Shown here piece after piece: positions 26,592-34,823 of a stretch of DNA of 43,521 bases. Where the stretch lies: NCBI GenBank assembly GCA_947600065.1, contig CANQFZ010000012.1, positions 1-43,521 on the forward strand, read 5' to 3'. Every line of letters starts with the position of its first letter. Position 1 is the stretch's first letter. The notes under the pieces were generated by a model. That model was not told the DNA's origin, made no database searches, and saw only the letters and a list, made by a program, of their open reading frames with translations. The position numbers and the translations under genes were made by a program. Source of the stretch: an uncultured Clostridia bacterium. GTDB lineage: Bacteria; Bacillota; Clostridia; Oscillospirales; Ruminococcaceae.

Positions 26592-27155
26592 ATGTCCGAT
26601 GACGAAGAGATTTTTTACTATGATATTATTATGAACATTAAGCTTAGAATAAAAAAGTTTGTATCTTTGTTTTTCCTGTTTTTCATGATGTTTGCGATTT
26701 TTAATTTTTCCGCACAAAGCGGAAACGACAGCAACGGGCTTAGTTCTTCGGTGTCGAGGATAATTTGCAGGATACTCTTTTTTAAATTCAATGAGATGAC
26801 CTCGGTCGAGCAAGCCTTTGTCGTGACAGAAATCAATTACTTTGTGAGAAAACTCGCTCACTTTACCGCATATGCGGTCTTGGGTATCTGTGCTTATGCA
26901 AATGCGCGTCTTTTGGGAATAAAGCTTAAAGGATATTTCCTGCCTGCTGTTTTCTTCTGCACGGCATATGCGATATTCGACGAGATACACCAGTATTTCA
27001 CGCCCGGAAGGACAATAAAAATTACGGATATGATGATAGATACGTCGGGCGCAGTCGTCGGAGCTGCAGCGGCATCTGCCGCGACAGTCATCCTGATACA
27101 TATAGCGACATATTTACGAACGAAAAAAAAGAATAAATCGGAGGAAGTTTCATAA
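26592..27155 (+). CDS. VanZ-like membrane protein
   Basis: A 187-residue membrane protein of the VanZ family. Diagnostic parts are RKLAHFTAYAVLGI (about 84-97) and the charged loop AIFDEIHQYFTPGR followed by ITDMMIDTSGAVVG. Four membrane helices are expected. VanZ itself gives low-level teicoplanin resistance, but most homologues are of unknown role and often lie in cell-envelope or polysaccharide loci, as here. Neither the ATG at 26592 nor the in-frame ATG at 26631 (MNIKLRIKKF) has a good ribosome site; the shorter form would look more like a typical family N-terminus. The stop precedes the Wzz-like start with no gap. Confidence 0.88.
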   Translation: MSDDEEIFYYDIIMNIKLRIKKFVSLFFLFFMMFAIFNFSAQSGNDSNGLSSSVSRIICRILFFKFNEMTSVEQAFVVTEINYFVRKLAHFTAYAVLGICAYANARLLGIKLKGYFLPAVFFCTAYAIFDEIHQYFTPGRTIKITDMMIDTSGAVVGAAAASAATVILIHIATYLRTKKKNKSEEVS

Positions 27156-28004
27156 ATGGAAGAAAATGAACAGTCTATTGACCTCAGGGTCTTATGGAAA
27201 GTTTTAAAAGATCATTTGCTGCCAATAGCTGCGTGCGCTATCATAGCCGCCGTTGTAGGTCTGGTGCTTTCAGTGGCGGTCATACCGAAACAATATGCCT
27301 CCAAAGCGCAGTTGGTCGTTAAAAATACAGACGACAACACCTCGAGCACGATTATGAACATAAACGATATCAACGCGGCGCAGAAGATGGTTGCTACCTG
27401 TCAGGTAGTTTTCACGACAGACCACGTACTCGGCGAGCTTCAAGCCTTATTCAGCAATTACTCAATAGGCGAGCTTAGGAATATGATCGTTATAGAAGCT
27501 GTAAATAACACCGAGATACTAAGCGTTTCGGTTACAACGCTGGATCCCCAGGTTTCTATGGATATTGCCACAAAGCTCACGGAGCTCGGAATGTCCGAAT
27601 TTAAGAGCGTTTATGATAACGGTTCTATAAAGCTCTTGTCCCAGCCTTCGCTCCCCCAGTCGCATACGTTTCCGAGCGTTCCGATGTTTACGGTAGTGGG
27701 ACTGTTTTTGGGTCTTGTTATTTCATATATCGTTTTCCTTGTCATAGAAATGGTAGATATAAAGGTAAAGCCCGACGACGACCTTATGCAGCTTTACGGC
27801 ATACCCGTATTTGCGGAAATTATGAACTTTGAAATTTCCGATAAGGGCAGTTACAAATACAACTACTATTCGCACAGCAGTTCTGAGTCCTCTCAGAAGC
27901 CTAAGCCCAAAACCGAGCATACCACAGCGGCAGCAGCCGAGGAAAAGTTATCGGAACCTTCGACTGTTGATAAGATCGGCGACAAAAGGAAGGAGAACGC
28001 TTAA
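27156..28004 (+). CDS. Wzz/CapA-like chain-length regulator (BY-kinase activator)
   Basis: A 282-residue polysaccharide co-polymerase of the CapA/YveK type, the membrane adaptor that activates the cytosolic tyrosine kinase encoded next. Helix 1 lies near 20-47 (ALIPIAACAII region) and helix 2 near 175-200 (VGLFLGLVISYIVFLVIEMV). The extracytoplasmic loop lies between them, ending in a Pro-rich stretch (LPQSHTFPSVPM) before helix 2, as in Wzz proteins. After helix 2 comes KVKPDDDLMQLYGIPVFAEI. The Ser/Lys/Glu-rich tail (about 225-282) is longer than usual and looks disordered. GGAGGAAG provides the ribosome site. Confidence 0.9.
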   Translation: MEENEQSIDLRVLWKVLKDHLLPIAACAIIAAVVGLVLSVAVIPKQYASKAQLVVKNTDDNTSSTIMNINDINAAQKMVATCQVVFTTDHVLGELQALFSNYSIGELRNMIVIEAVNNTEILSVSVTTLDPQVSMDIATKLTELGMSEFKSVYDNGSIKLLSQPSLPQSHTFPSVPMFTVVGLFLGLVISYIVFLVIEMVDIKVKPDDDLMQLYGIPVFAEIMNFEISDKGSYKYNYYSHSSSESSQKPKPKTEHTTAAAAEEKLSEPSTVDKIGDKRKENA

Positions 28005-28006
28005 TA

Positions 28007-28738
28007 ATGGCAAAACAGAAAAAAGGTGTAAGACTTCCGATAAGTCAGTCGAGAAAATTTATACTTTCCGACAGTACCCAGTTTGTTATAAAAGAAGCAT
28101 ATAAAACCGCGAGAGCGAATATTATGTTCTCTCTCTCACAGTCGGACAAGAAGATAGTTGTTGTTACGAGCTGTTCGCCCGCAGAGGGAAAAAGCACAAA
28201 CTGCTTAAATCTCGCTATGACAATGGCGGAAACGGGCTCGTCGGTCCTTCTTATCGACGCCGACCTCAGAAAGCCCATACAACATTCGCTTTTGAAACTT
28301 GATAACAAAAAGGGTCTGTCCTCTATACTCGGAGGAATTACGGGAGATATCGGAAAGACGATAAAAAAGAACGTCAGAGATAACCTCGATGTTCTGACTT
28401 CGGGTCCTATCCCGCCTAACCCCGCAGAGCTTATTTCGGGTAAAAGAATGGGAGAGCTTCTGGAAATTGTAGGAAGCCACTATGACTATGTATTTATAGA
28501 CACCCCGCCCGTTATGGTTGTTACAGATGCGTGTCTTATGAACGACTTTGTCGCGGGAATTGTCTTTATAATAAAAGAAGGCTCTACTACACATGTAGAG
28601 ATTAAAGAAGCCATTCAGAAAACAAAGCTTATGAATGCTAAAATTCTGGGAATGGTAAAGGTAAATTGCGATTATAAAGGAAAGTCGGGTTATTCCTCTT
28701 ATAAGTACAAATACGACTATAAGAGCAGCAACTCATGA
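28007..28738 (+). CDS. Bacterial tyrosine kinase (CpsD/YwqD-like)
   Basis: A 243-residue cytosolic BY-kinase that, with its membrane activator, controls exopolysaccharide polymerisation and export. Walker A is SCSPAEGKST (55-64), Walker A' is LLIDADLRKP (81-90) and Walker B is VFIDTPP (162-168). The C-terminus has the expected autophosphorylation cluster with Tyr229, 232, 234, 236 and 238. The gene begins 2 nt after the Wzz-like stop, and the partner phosphatase follows 17 nt later. This three-gene order (activator, kinase, PHP phosphatase) is standard in Gram-positive capsule and exopolysaccharide loci. Confidence 0.94.
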   Translation: MAKQKKGVRLPISQSRKFILSDSTQFVIKEAYKTARANIMFSLSQSDKKIVVVTSCSPAEGKSTNCLNLAMTMAETGSSVLLIDADLRKPIQHSLLKLDNKKGLSSILGGITGDIGKTIKKNVRDNLDVLTSGPIPPNPAELISGKRMGELLEIVGSHYDYVFIDTPPVMVVTDACLMNDFVAGIVFIIKEGSTTHVEIKEAIQKTKLMNAKILGMVKVNCDYKGKSGYSSYKYKYDYKSSNS

Positions 28739-28755
28739 TTTTTGGGTAAAAGCTT

Positions 28756-29469
28756 ATGACGGATTTTCATTCGCATATACTCCCCGGCATTGACGACGGG
28801 TCGAAAGACGTTCAGATGTCGGAGCAAATGCTGAAGCTTGAGGCTGAAACAGGTATAACGACAATAGTCGCGACGCCGCATTTCTATCTGTCCGAACAGG
28901 GCGTTGAAAAATTTGCGGCAAAGCGCGAGGCTGCATTTGAAAAGCTGAAGCCCATAGCAGAAAGAATGGGCATTGAGATCGTAAAGGGCGCGGAGGTCTA
29001 CTACTCCCCTTCGCTTATCGACGAGGATCTCTCAAAGCTCCGTATAGGCGACACGAGATATATGATGGTAGAGCTTCCGTATACAAAGCTTACGGACAAT
29101 TTTATCCGCGAGTTTCACAGCTTTATCGGAAATATCTCCTCCGAAATTACCCCGATACTCGCACATGCCGAGCGTTATCTCAGATTTACCGATGCAAACA
29201 GCGTCTATGAAATAATGAACTGCGATATGCTCGTACAGCTCAACAGCGGTTCTTTCAAACCGTTTTCGTCCGAGCTCAAATTTATGCTCGACCTTTTAAA
29301 GCATAATATGGCGCACCTTCTCGGAACGGACTGTCATAACACTACGACACGTTCGCCGAATATGGATATAGCAAAGAAAATGATCGGAAAGAAAATTTCC
29401 CCGCGGTGCTTTGACAAGCTTATGTATAACGCGGATCTGGTGCTTTCCGACGAAGTTGTTGGAGAATGA
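28756..29469 (+). CDS. CpsB/YwqE-type tyrosine-protein phosphatase
   Basis: A 237-residue PHP-domain, metal-dependent phosphatase that dephosphorylates the BY-kinase tail. Metal ligands are visible in DFHSHILPGIDDG (3-15), VATPHF, AHAERY and GTDCHN. Its length is normal for the CpsB/YwqE family. The gene follows the kinase by 17 nt and its stop lies 1 nt before the EpsG-like start. Kinase and phosphatase together would cycle phosphorylation of the tyrosine cluster during polymer synthesis. Confidence 0.93.
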   Translation: MTDFHSHILPGIDDGSKDVQMSEQMLKLEAETGITTIVATPHFYLSEQGVEKFAAKREAAFEKLKPIAERMGIEIVKGAEVYYSPSLIDEDLSKLRIGDTRYMMVELPYTKLTDNFIREFHSFIGNISSEITPILAHAERYLRFTDANSVYEIMNCDMLVQLNSGSFKPFSSELKFMLDLLKHNMAHLLGTDCHNTTTRSPNMDIAKKMIGKKISPRCFDKLMYNADLVLSDEVVGE

Positions 29470-29470
29470 T

Positions 29471-30589
29471 ATGTTGGTTTACTACTTGCTGTTGGTTGGG
29501 TCTCTGGCGGTAGGAGTGCCGCTGTGCAGACTAAAGCACGGCAAAGGAGTCTACTGCGCTCTCGCGGGTACGGCGCTCTTTCTTACAGCCGCGCTCAGGT
29601 CGGGAGTGGGATATGATTATAACCTTTATGGTTCTTGGTTTGTAGATTACAGACTAAAGCTAACAAGCGAACTTGGAAAGTTTAAACAGGAAAAGGGTTT
29701 TCTTATCCCGATGAAATTTGTTTCGGAAGTAACCGACAACTATCAGGTGATGTTTGTCATCATAGCTGCCGTTATTTCAACAGCCGTAATGCTGTTTATA
29801 TATTTTTACTGCGAAAAGCCTTATCTGGGTGTGTTCTGCTTTTTATCGTTCGGAGTTTTCTTTAACTCGATGAACTTTATGCGGCAGATGATAGCGGCGG
29901 CTATCGTTCTTTATGCGTTTCAGTACATAAAGAAAAAGCAGTTCTTCAGATTTCTGGTTTTTGTACTTCTGGCGTCGGCTTTCCATGTATCGGCTCTGAT
30001 AATGGTCGTGTTCTACTTCCTGCTTCAGATAAAGATGAACCGGATAAGTCTGGGGGTATATTCGGGGATATTGGTGCTGTTCTTTATATTCTCCGAAAAG
30101 ATACTCGATGTTATCACCCGCTATTTCTACACAGGCTACAAGCCCGGCAGCAGTATCGAAGTGTCACAAGGCACAATGCCGATATATGCAATTCTGTTCA
30201 CGCTGGTGTTTATTGTGGCGTTTCTGCTCAGAAAGAGGCTCGTTGAGAGCGACAGCTTCAACAACGTCTTTTTAAACTGTATGTTCTTTGTATGCTTCTT
30301 CGAGCTTATGGGAATAAAGCACGGCATTGTTTCGAGACTTTCGGTGTTGTTCCTGATACCTGCGGTGACGGTGCTTGTGCCGAAAACCTTAACGGCGCTT
30401 GTAGAATTCTGCAAGGAGAAATTCGCAAAAGACAAAGTAAAGCAGGCGACGACAAAAGCTGTTGCTGTGGCTGTGTTTATAACATTCTGTACGGGAATGT
30501 ATTCATATATGATCTTTAACAATTATAATGGAGTTTATCCGTATAAGACTGTTATTTCCGAAAGAGGTAGTGACGATGCTGAACAGTGA
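29471..30589 (+). CDS. EpsG-like polysaccharide polymerase
   Basis: A 372-residue membrane protein of the EpsG family, the Wzy-like polymerase of Gram-positive exopolysaccharide systems. About ten helices are expected. Diagnostic parts are LRSGVGYDYNLYGSWF near residue 37 and FNSMNFMRQMIAAAIVLYAF, then FRFLVFVLLASAFHVSALI; the RQ and HxSA elements are typical. I used the ATG at 29471, one base after the phosphatase stop. The next gene overlaps its end by 14 nt. It is the only polymer-assembly enzyme in the block: no glycosyltransferase, flippase or initiating phosphotransferase lies nearby. Confidence 0.87.
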   Translation: MLVYYLLLVGSLAVGVPLCRLKHGKGVYCALAGTALFLTAALRSGVGYDYNLYGSWFVDYRLKLTSELGKFKQEKGFLIPMKFVSEVTDNYQVMFVIIAAVISTAVMLFIYFYCEKPYLGVFCFLSFGVFFNSMNFMRQMIAAAIVLYAFQYIKKKQFFRFLVFVLLASAFHVSALIMVVFYFLLQIKMNRISLGVYSGILVLFFIFSEKILDVITRYFYTGYKPGSSIEVSQGTMPIYAILFTLVFIVAFLLRKRLVESDSFNNVFLNCMFFVCFFELMGIKHGIVSRLSVLFLIPAVTVLVPKTLTALVEFCKEKFAKDKVKQATTKAVAVAVFITFCTGMYSYMIFNNYNGVYPYKTVISERGSDDAEQ

Positions 30590-31103
30590 CGCTATAAAAA
30601 AATTCGTTCTGGACAGAAGGAACAGCCTTTTTGAAAACATAGCTCTTTGTATGGCTATAACGCTTACAAGCGCGTTTTTCAGCTATGACACCTATTATTT
30701 CTTTCTGGATTTTCTTCGCCCCGTGGTTTCCGTTCTGCTTTTGTTTATATGGCTGTGGTGCGGATTTAAGAGCGGGATACATAAGAAATGGGGATTTTTG
30801 ATATTTACTGCGGTATACTGGCTCGTTCCCTATCTGTATATGCTTTATTTCAGTTCAAGGGATAACGTAAAGGACTATAGCGCAGTTCTCACAATGCTTT
30901 ACAGGTTTTCAAATATGATATATAACAAGTCATTGACGGGTATCGCAGAGTTTACACACTGCAGCGTCAATATCTGGGTCCTGTGTCTGGCTATACTTAC
31001 ATTTACGCTCTACTATGCGGGAATGAATGTATCGTACATACTAAGGGCAAAGGAAGAAAAGGAAGAAGCCGAGAAAGAGGAAGCCGAAACAAAGGCGGAC
31101 TGA
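30576..31103 (+). CDS. Membrane protein of unknown function in the EPS block
   Basis: I do not recognise this 175-residue protein. About five hydrophobic segments are visible (near 22-42, 46-64, 70-90, 95-112 and 130-150) and a charged tail rich in Glu and Lys (EEKEEAEKEEAE) ends it. The ATG at 30576 has AGAGG at 30563-30567 and overlaps the EpsG end by 14 nt, so translation is probably coupled. A longer in-frame start at 30528 has no ribosome site and lies deep in EpsG. Its position suggests a role with the polymerase, but no motif supports a specific function. Confidence 0.7.
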   Translation: MLNSDAIKKFVLDRRNSLFENIALCMAITLTSAFFSYDTYYFFLDFLRPVVSVLLLFIWLWCGFKSGIHKKWGFLIFTAVYWLVPYLYMLYFSSRDNVKDYSAVLTMLYRFSNMIYNKSLTGIAEFTHCSVNIWVLCLAILTFTLYYAGMNVSYILRAKEEKEEAEKEEAETKAD

Positions 31104-31120
31104 ACTAAGGCAAAAGGACG

Positions 31121-31150
31121 ATAATAAGTGTCCGAAAGGACGTTTATTAT
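31121..31150 (+). promoter_or_regulatory. 13-bp leader hairpin with GAAA tetraloop
   Basis: ATAATAAGTGTCC (31121-31133) pairs fully, with two G-U pairs, with GGACGTTTATTAT (31138-31150) around GAAA. It ends 30 nt before the surface-protein ATG and 13 nt before its AAAGGAGG ribosome site. No T-run follows, so it is not a terminator. An RNA-stabilising or processing site is likely. Confidence 0.7.
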
Positions 31151-31180
31151 AAAATATTTGAGGAAAGGAGGACAAATCAA

Positions 31181-31885
31181 ATGAAGAAGTTTACTGGCAA
31201 GATTTTTGCAGGTATCTTTACAGCTGCTGTTCTGGCAACCGCTGCGTTCGCAACTGACTACGTTGAGAACCCCGACTATGAGGCTCCCAGCATCGTAGAA
31301 GTAAAGGACGAGGACGTTAAGGCTGACGCAACAGTTAAGGTTGAAGGTGATGCTGCCAAGGTAACAGCTGAAGCGCTTTCTGCTCTTAAGGACGGCAAAG
31401 TTACTTTTGAGCTTGGCAACGCTACCATTACGGTAAGTGATGTTACAGACGCTAAGGATGTAACCATCGGCGTAAACGTTGTAACTGAAAAAGCTGACGC
31501 TAAGCTTGATTCCGGCGTTTCTGTTCCCAAGGATGCAGTTGTAGTCACTCCTGCTCAGCAGGGTAATTTCGGCATGAAGCTCACTGTAACTGTTGATACA
31601 GCTTTGAAGGATGCTAAGCTTTACTATGTTTCTACCGACGGTAAGAAGGTTGAGGACGTAACAAAAAGCACAGGCTTCAAGATTGCTGACGGAAAGGCAA
31701 CATTTACAATCGATCACGCTTCGCAGTACGTAATCTCTACATCAGAGATCAAGGCTGTAGCTAGCTCCGAAGATCCCGGCAAGCCCGGCACACCTGATAC
31801 AGGTGTTACGCTTCCGATCGCTCTCGTAGTGCTCGCTGGCGGCTCTGTAGCAGTATCTGCAATCGCTGCTAAGAAGAGAAAGTAA
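31181..31885 (+). CDS. Secreted, apparently wall-anchored surface protein
   Basis: I do not recognise a family. The 234-residue protein has a signal peptide (KKFTGKIFAGIFTAAVL, cleavage probably after AFA near residue 24). A mature domain of alternating beta-type segments rich in Val, Asp and Lys follows. The C-terminus is TPDTGVTLPIALVVLAGG, then a hydrophobic helix and KKRK, which has the layout of a sortase sorting signal (PDTG in place of LPXTG). Codon choice is strongly biased to GCT, GTT, AAG and GGC compared with neighbours, as in highly expressed genes. It has AAAGGAGG 9 nt before the ATG, a stable leader hairpin and two terminators. Anchoring is inferred. Confidence 0.75.
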   Translation: MKKFTGKIFAGIFTAAVLATAAFATDYVENPDYEAPSIVEVKDEDVKADATVKVEGDAAKVTAEALSALKDGKVTFELGNATITVSDVTDAKDVTIGVNVVTEKADAKLDSGVSVPKDAVVVTPAQQGNFGMKLTVTVDTALKDAKLYYVSTDGKKVEDVTKSTGFKIADGKATFTIDHASQYVISTSEIKAVASSEDPGKPGTPDTGVTLPIALVVLAGGSVAVSAIAAKKRK

Positions 31886-31908
31886 TTTCTCCTAAATAGC
31901 GCAAAAAC

Positions 31909-31944
31909 TAACGGTACGGCTTTACGGTCGTACCGTTAATTTTT
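31909..31944 (+). terminator. First of two tandem terminators
   Basis: TAACGGTACG pairs with CGTACCGTTA around a 10-nt loop, followed by ATTTTT. A preceding AAAAA run can extend the stem into the T-run. It starts 24 nt after the surface-protein stop. Confidence 0.88.
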
Positions 31945-31979
31945 AGCAAGGAAAACAAAATGTTTTCCTTGCTTTTTTT
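31945..31979 (+). terminator. Second of two tandem terminators
   Basis: AGCAAGGAAAAC pairs perfectly (12 bp) with GTTTTCCTTGCT around AAAAT, followed by six T. It begins directly after the first terminator's T-run, a classic rho-independent site. Confidence 0.92.
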
Positions 31980-31980
31980 C

Positions 31981-32367
31981 TCATAAGAGCATTTAGTTTC
32001 CCGCTCAAAGGTAGTTTCACTTTCAAGGTTGTTCCCCGCTCTATACCTCTTTTAGGATTGCCGTTTTAAAAACACGGTTTTTAAAACGGCAATGCGGGGA
32101 AAACTCTTGTTTTCCCCGCACCCGTTGACAGGGTACAGGGTACAGGGTACAGTATTCAGTAAAAGCCGAAAAGCTGTTCGCTCATTTATCACTTTTGAAT
32201 AGCCTTATCGCTCTTTTCCCCGCACCCTTTAGCGCTTTTTAAGCGTTATTGAGGGAAAACTTTTTTGAAAAAAAGTTTTCCCTCAAACTCCCTTTCAAAA
32301 AACTTTCGTGCGCCCGCCCGTTTGACGTTTCGGAAATAAAACGTTGCTCGCCGCTCAAAACAGCTTC
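31981..32367 (-). repeat. Composite multi-hairpin repeat, copy C (inverted)
   Basis: Inverted third copy. Its final stem is ATTGCCGTTTTAAAAAC against GTTTTTAAAACGGCAAT, different from A and B but perfectly paired. The preceding stem reads GCGGGGAAAAC where A and B have GTGGGGAAAAC, with the matching partner change. It carries about 90 extra bases (32124-32213) flanked by the 14-nt direct repeat TTTTCCCCGCACCC (32110-32123 and 32214-32227). The A/B GTAA-loop stem is replaced by a weaker GCTT/AAGC hairpin. With copy R3 this accounts for the 605-nt gap 31886-32490. Confidence 0.75.
32124..32163 (+). repeat. 7-bp tandem repeat (gggtaca x3)
   Basis: Three identical gggtaca units (32131-32151) preceded by gttgaca and followed by gtattca-gtaaa. 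It is the same heptamer framework as 4789-4824 and lies within the extra segment of repeat copy C. Confidence 0.7.
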
Positions 32368-32389
32368 TTACCACTTACTTCTAAACGTA

Positions 32390-32483
32390 AGCGCTGTTCG
32401 GCTTTCGTCCGCCGCGTCAGCGGCGGCACGTAAAAGTTTTGGGAGGGGTCAAGGGGGACCCTTTTTCAAAAGGGTCCCCCTTG
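32390..32483 (+). repeat. Two-hairpin dispersed repeat, copy R3
   Basis: Hairpin 1: CCGCCGC-GTCA-GCGGCGG (32409-32426). Spacer ACGTAAAAGTTTTGGGAGGGG. Hairpin 2: 16-bp perfect stem CAAGGGGGACCCTTTT (32450-32465) with its complement (32468-32483). It ends 7 nt before the ABC ATPase stop on the other strand and may terminate that operon. Confidence 0.75.
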
Positions 32484-32490
32484 TTTCCTA

Positions 32491-33270
32491 TCATATGTTC
32501 TCCAACGACTTCTCCAAAAACGCCTTTGTTCTTTCGCTCTTTGGGTTTCCGAACACCTGTTCGGGATCGCCTTCTTCTTCGATAACGCCATCCGCCATAA
32601 ATATTACCTTATCCGCAACTCCTCTTGCAAAATTCATCTCGTGGGTAACGACTATCATTGTCCTCATTGAATTTTTAAGCTCACGGATAACCCTAAGCAC
32701 CTCTCCCGTAAGCTCGGGATCGAGCGCGGACGTCGGTTCGTCAAAGCACAATATATCGGGGCTTAATGCTAATGCCCTCGCTATCGCAACTCGCTGCTGC
32801 TGACCGCCCGAAAGATTACAAGGATAAGAGTTTATTTTATCGCCCAGCCCCACGCTTTCGAGAATTGCTTTTGAATTTTCGTTAATTTTCGCGAACACCT
32901 TTTTCTTCTCGTCCTTCGGAAGTTTTTTATTGACAGTCAGCTCCACCGCAAGCGAAACATTTTTAAGCACGGTATACTGCGGGAAAAGGTTGAACTGCTG
33001 GAAAACAAGACCGAGATGTTTATGCTTTTCGCGTATCTCGCTGTCCTTATAGCTCTTTTCGGCATTGAAAAATTCCTCGCCGTTCAGCATAAAAACGCCC
33101 TTATCGGCACGCTCAAGAAAGTTTAAACACCTCAAAAGCGTTGTCTTTCCGCTGCCCGAAGAACCTATTATCGCAAGAACCTCGCCTTTTTCCATAGTAA
33201 AATCTATGCCTTTTAAGACCTCGGTCTTGCCGAAATTTTTATGTATTCCTTTTACTTCAAGAAAAGCCAT
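32491..33270 (-). CDS. Polar amino acid ABC transporter, ATP-binding protein
   Basis: A 259-residue ATPase of the GlnQ/ArtP/TcyN type, energising uptake of a polar amino acid. Walker A is GSSGSGKTT near residue 38. The Q-loop lies in VFQQFNLFPQYTV, the signature is LSGGQQQR, Walker B is DILCFDEPTSALDP and the switch His is in VVTHEMNFA. GAGGGAAGT precedes the ATG. It is the last gene of a three-gene minus-strand operon (binding protein, permease, ATPase). The operon diverges from the cysteine/homocysteine genes, so cystine, cysteine or methionine is a plausible substrate, but that is inference. Confidence 0.95.
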   Translation of the reverse strand: MAFLEVKGIHKNFGKTEVLKGIDFTMEKGEVLAIIGSSGSGKTTLLRCLNFLERADKGVFMLNGEEFFNAEKSYKDSEIREKHKHLGLVFQQFNLFPQYTVLKNVSLAVELTVNKKLPKDEKKKVFAKINENSKAILESVGLGDKINSYPCNLSGGQQQRVAIARALALSPDILCFDEPTSALDPELTGEVLRVIRELKNSMRTMIVVTHEMNFARGVADKVIFMADGVIEEEGDPEQVFGNPKSERTKAFLEKSLENI

Positions 33271-33287
33271 ACTTCCCTCACATTCTC

Positions 33288-33935
33288 TCAGCCGCTGTAA
33301 TAATTCAGCTTTTTCTCAACGCGGTTGAGAATGACCGTAAGCAATCCCGAAAACAGCAGGTAGAACGCTCCGATATAGAACATCGGCCAAAGCAGCGCTT
33401 TTTGCGCGACTATTTGCTGTGCCGCCTGGACAAGCTCCACTACCATAATTACTCTCGCAAGAGAAGTATCCTTTACAAGCGTTATTATCTCGTTTCCCAT
33501 AGGCGGAACAATGCGCTTTATAACCTGGAAAAGCACTATCTTGAAAAAGATCTGACTTTTCGTCATTCCGAGGACCTGCCCCGCTTCATACTGTCCTTTG
33601 GGAATACTTTCAATTCCACCGCGGTAGATCTCCGAAAAATAGCACGCATAGTTTATCACAAACGCAATAAGCACCGCCATAAGCCTCGGCAGCGCGCTCC
33701 AGCCGAACAAAAGCCCCGGACCGTAGAACACGATTATTATCTGAAGCATAAGCGGCGTTCCGCGTATTATCCAGATAAATGTTCTCATTATCCACTTTAT
33801 CGGCGGGATCTTCGACATTGAACCAAAGGTTATCAGAAGCCCCAGCGGAAGCGCACACACAAGCGTCACTCCGAAAATAAGGAGCGTCGTTAAAAATCCG
33901 TTTGCAAGCTGGGCTGTTACTTCGAGAAACGACAT
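33288..33935 (-). CDS. Polar amino acid ABC transporter, permease
   Basis: A 215-residue inner-membrane permease of the HisM/GlnP family with about five helices. The EAA loop is visible in EAGQVLGMTKSQIFFKIVLFQ, and the N-terminal LIIRGTPLMLQIII-type segment is characteristic (here TFIWIIRGTPLMLQII). AAGGTGAAATT precedes the ATG. It lies between the ATPase and binding-protein genes with 17- and 26-nt gaps, so the three are one operon. It probably forms a homodimeric channel, since no second permease gene is present. Confidence 0.94.
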   Translation of the reverse strand: MSFLEVTAQLANGFLTTLLIFGVTLVCALPLGLLITFGSMSKIPPIKWIMRTFIWIIRGTPLMLQIIIVFYGPGLLFGWSALPRLMAVLIAFVINYACYFSEIYRGGIESIPKGQYEAGQVLGMTKSQIFFKIVLFQVIKRIVPPMGNEIITLVKDTSLARVIMVVELVQAAQQIVAQKALLWPMFYIGAFYLLFSGLLTVILNRVEKKLNYYSG

Positions 33936-33961
33936 AATTTCACCTTGTTAAACTGTTTTAA

Positions 33962-34762
33962 TCATTTAAAAGCGTATACGTCCAAAAGATCATACTTTTC
34001 GCACAGAGCCTTTAGACTTCCGTCGTCTACCATTTCCTGTATAGCGGCGTTTATCTTGGACTGAAGCTCTTTGTCGTCCTTTCTGATACCTACCGCATAC
34101 TGTTCGGGAGTAAGCTCGACGCTCTCTACTATCATAAGGTCGGAATAGTCCGTTCCCTCTCCTACCGAAGCGTTTGCCATAACATAGTCTATAACGCCTA
34201 TCTCTGTAGTTCCCGACTTTATTTCTATAAGAACATCCTTCTGTGCGGCGCAGCCCGTGTAATTCTTGCTCAAAACACTGTCGTTCTGAACGGCTGTTTC
34301 GCCTGCCGAGCCTATCTCAGCCGTAACGGAAGCGCCCTCCATAGAAGCGATATCCTTATACTTGTCCGCATTATCCTTTTTGATAACAGCGACCTGTCTG
34401 TTGTTTATATAAGGCGTAGAGAAAAGCATTTCTTTCGCAAGATCTTCGTTTATTGTCATACCGTTCCAGATAACGTCTATTGTCTTTGAGTTAAGCTCGA
34501 AAACCTTGTTGTTCCAGTCTATCTCCTGAAACTCGGGCTCAACGCCGAGCTTTTCGCAGACAGCTTTTGTAAACTCCGTTTCAAAGCCCGTAAGCTCATT
34601 GTTCTCGTCGAAATAGTTCATCGGCTCGAAATAAGTAATTCCGACAGTGAGTTTTCCTTTTTCCTGTATGTACTCCCAGTCTGTCTTTTCACTTGCCGAA
34701 CAGCCTGCAAAAGCAAACACGCTCATTGCCGCGGCAAGAAATGCCGCCATAATTTTTTTCAT
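33962..34762 (-). CDS. Polar amino acid ABC transporter, substrate-binding lipoprotein
   Basis: A 266-residue family 3 solute-binding protein. The lipobox is FAFAGC, with Cys20 as the lipidation site, so it is anchored outside the membrane. The N-lobe contains LTVGITYFEPMNYFDENNEL, and FETEFTKAVCEKLG follows. MTINEDLAKEMLFSTPYI is the family signature region. The ribosome site AAAAAGGAGC precedes the ATG. It is the first gene of the transporter operon behind the promoter at 34824-34852. The ligand cannot be read from sequence; the sulfur genes across the divergent promoter hint at cystine. Confidence 0.93.
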   Translation of the reverse strand: MKKIMAAFLAAAMSVFAFAGCSASEKTDWEYIQEKGKLTVGITYFEPMNYFDENNELTGFETEFTKAVCEKLGVEPEFQEIDWNNKVFELNSKTIDVIWNGMTINEDLAKEMLFSTPYINNRQVAVIKKDNADKYKDIASMEGASVTAEIGSAGETAVQNDSVLSKNYTGCAAQKDVLIEIKSGTTEIGVIDYVMANASVGEGTDYSDLMIVESVELTPEQYAVGIRKDDKELQSKINAAIQEMVDDGSLKALCEKYDLLDVYAFK

Positions 34763-34823
34763 TTTAATTGCTCCTTTTTATTTGTTGTTTAATTTTTGTT
34801 ATGTCTTTTGAACTTAACGAGTT

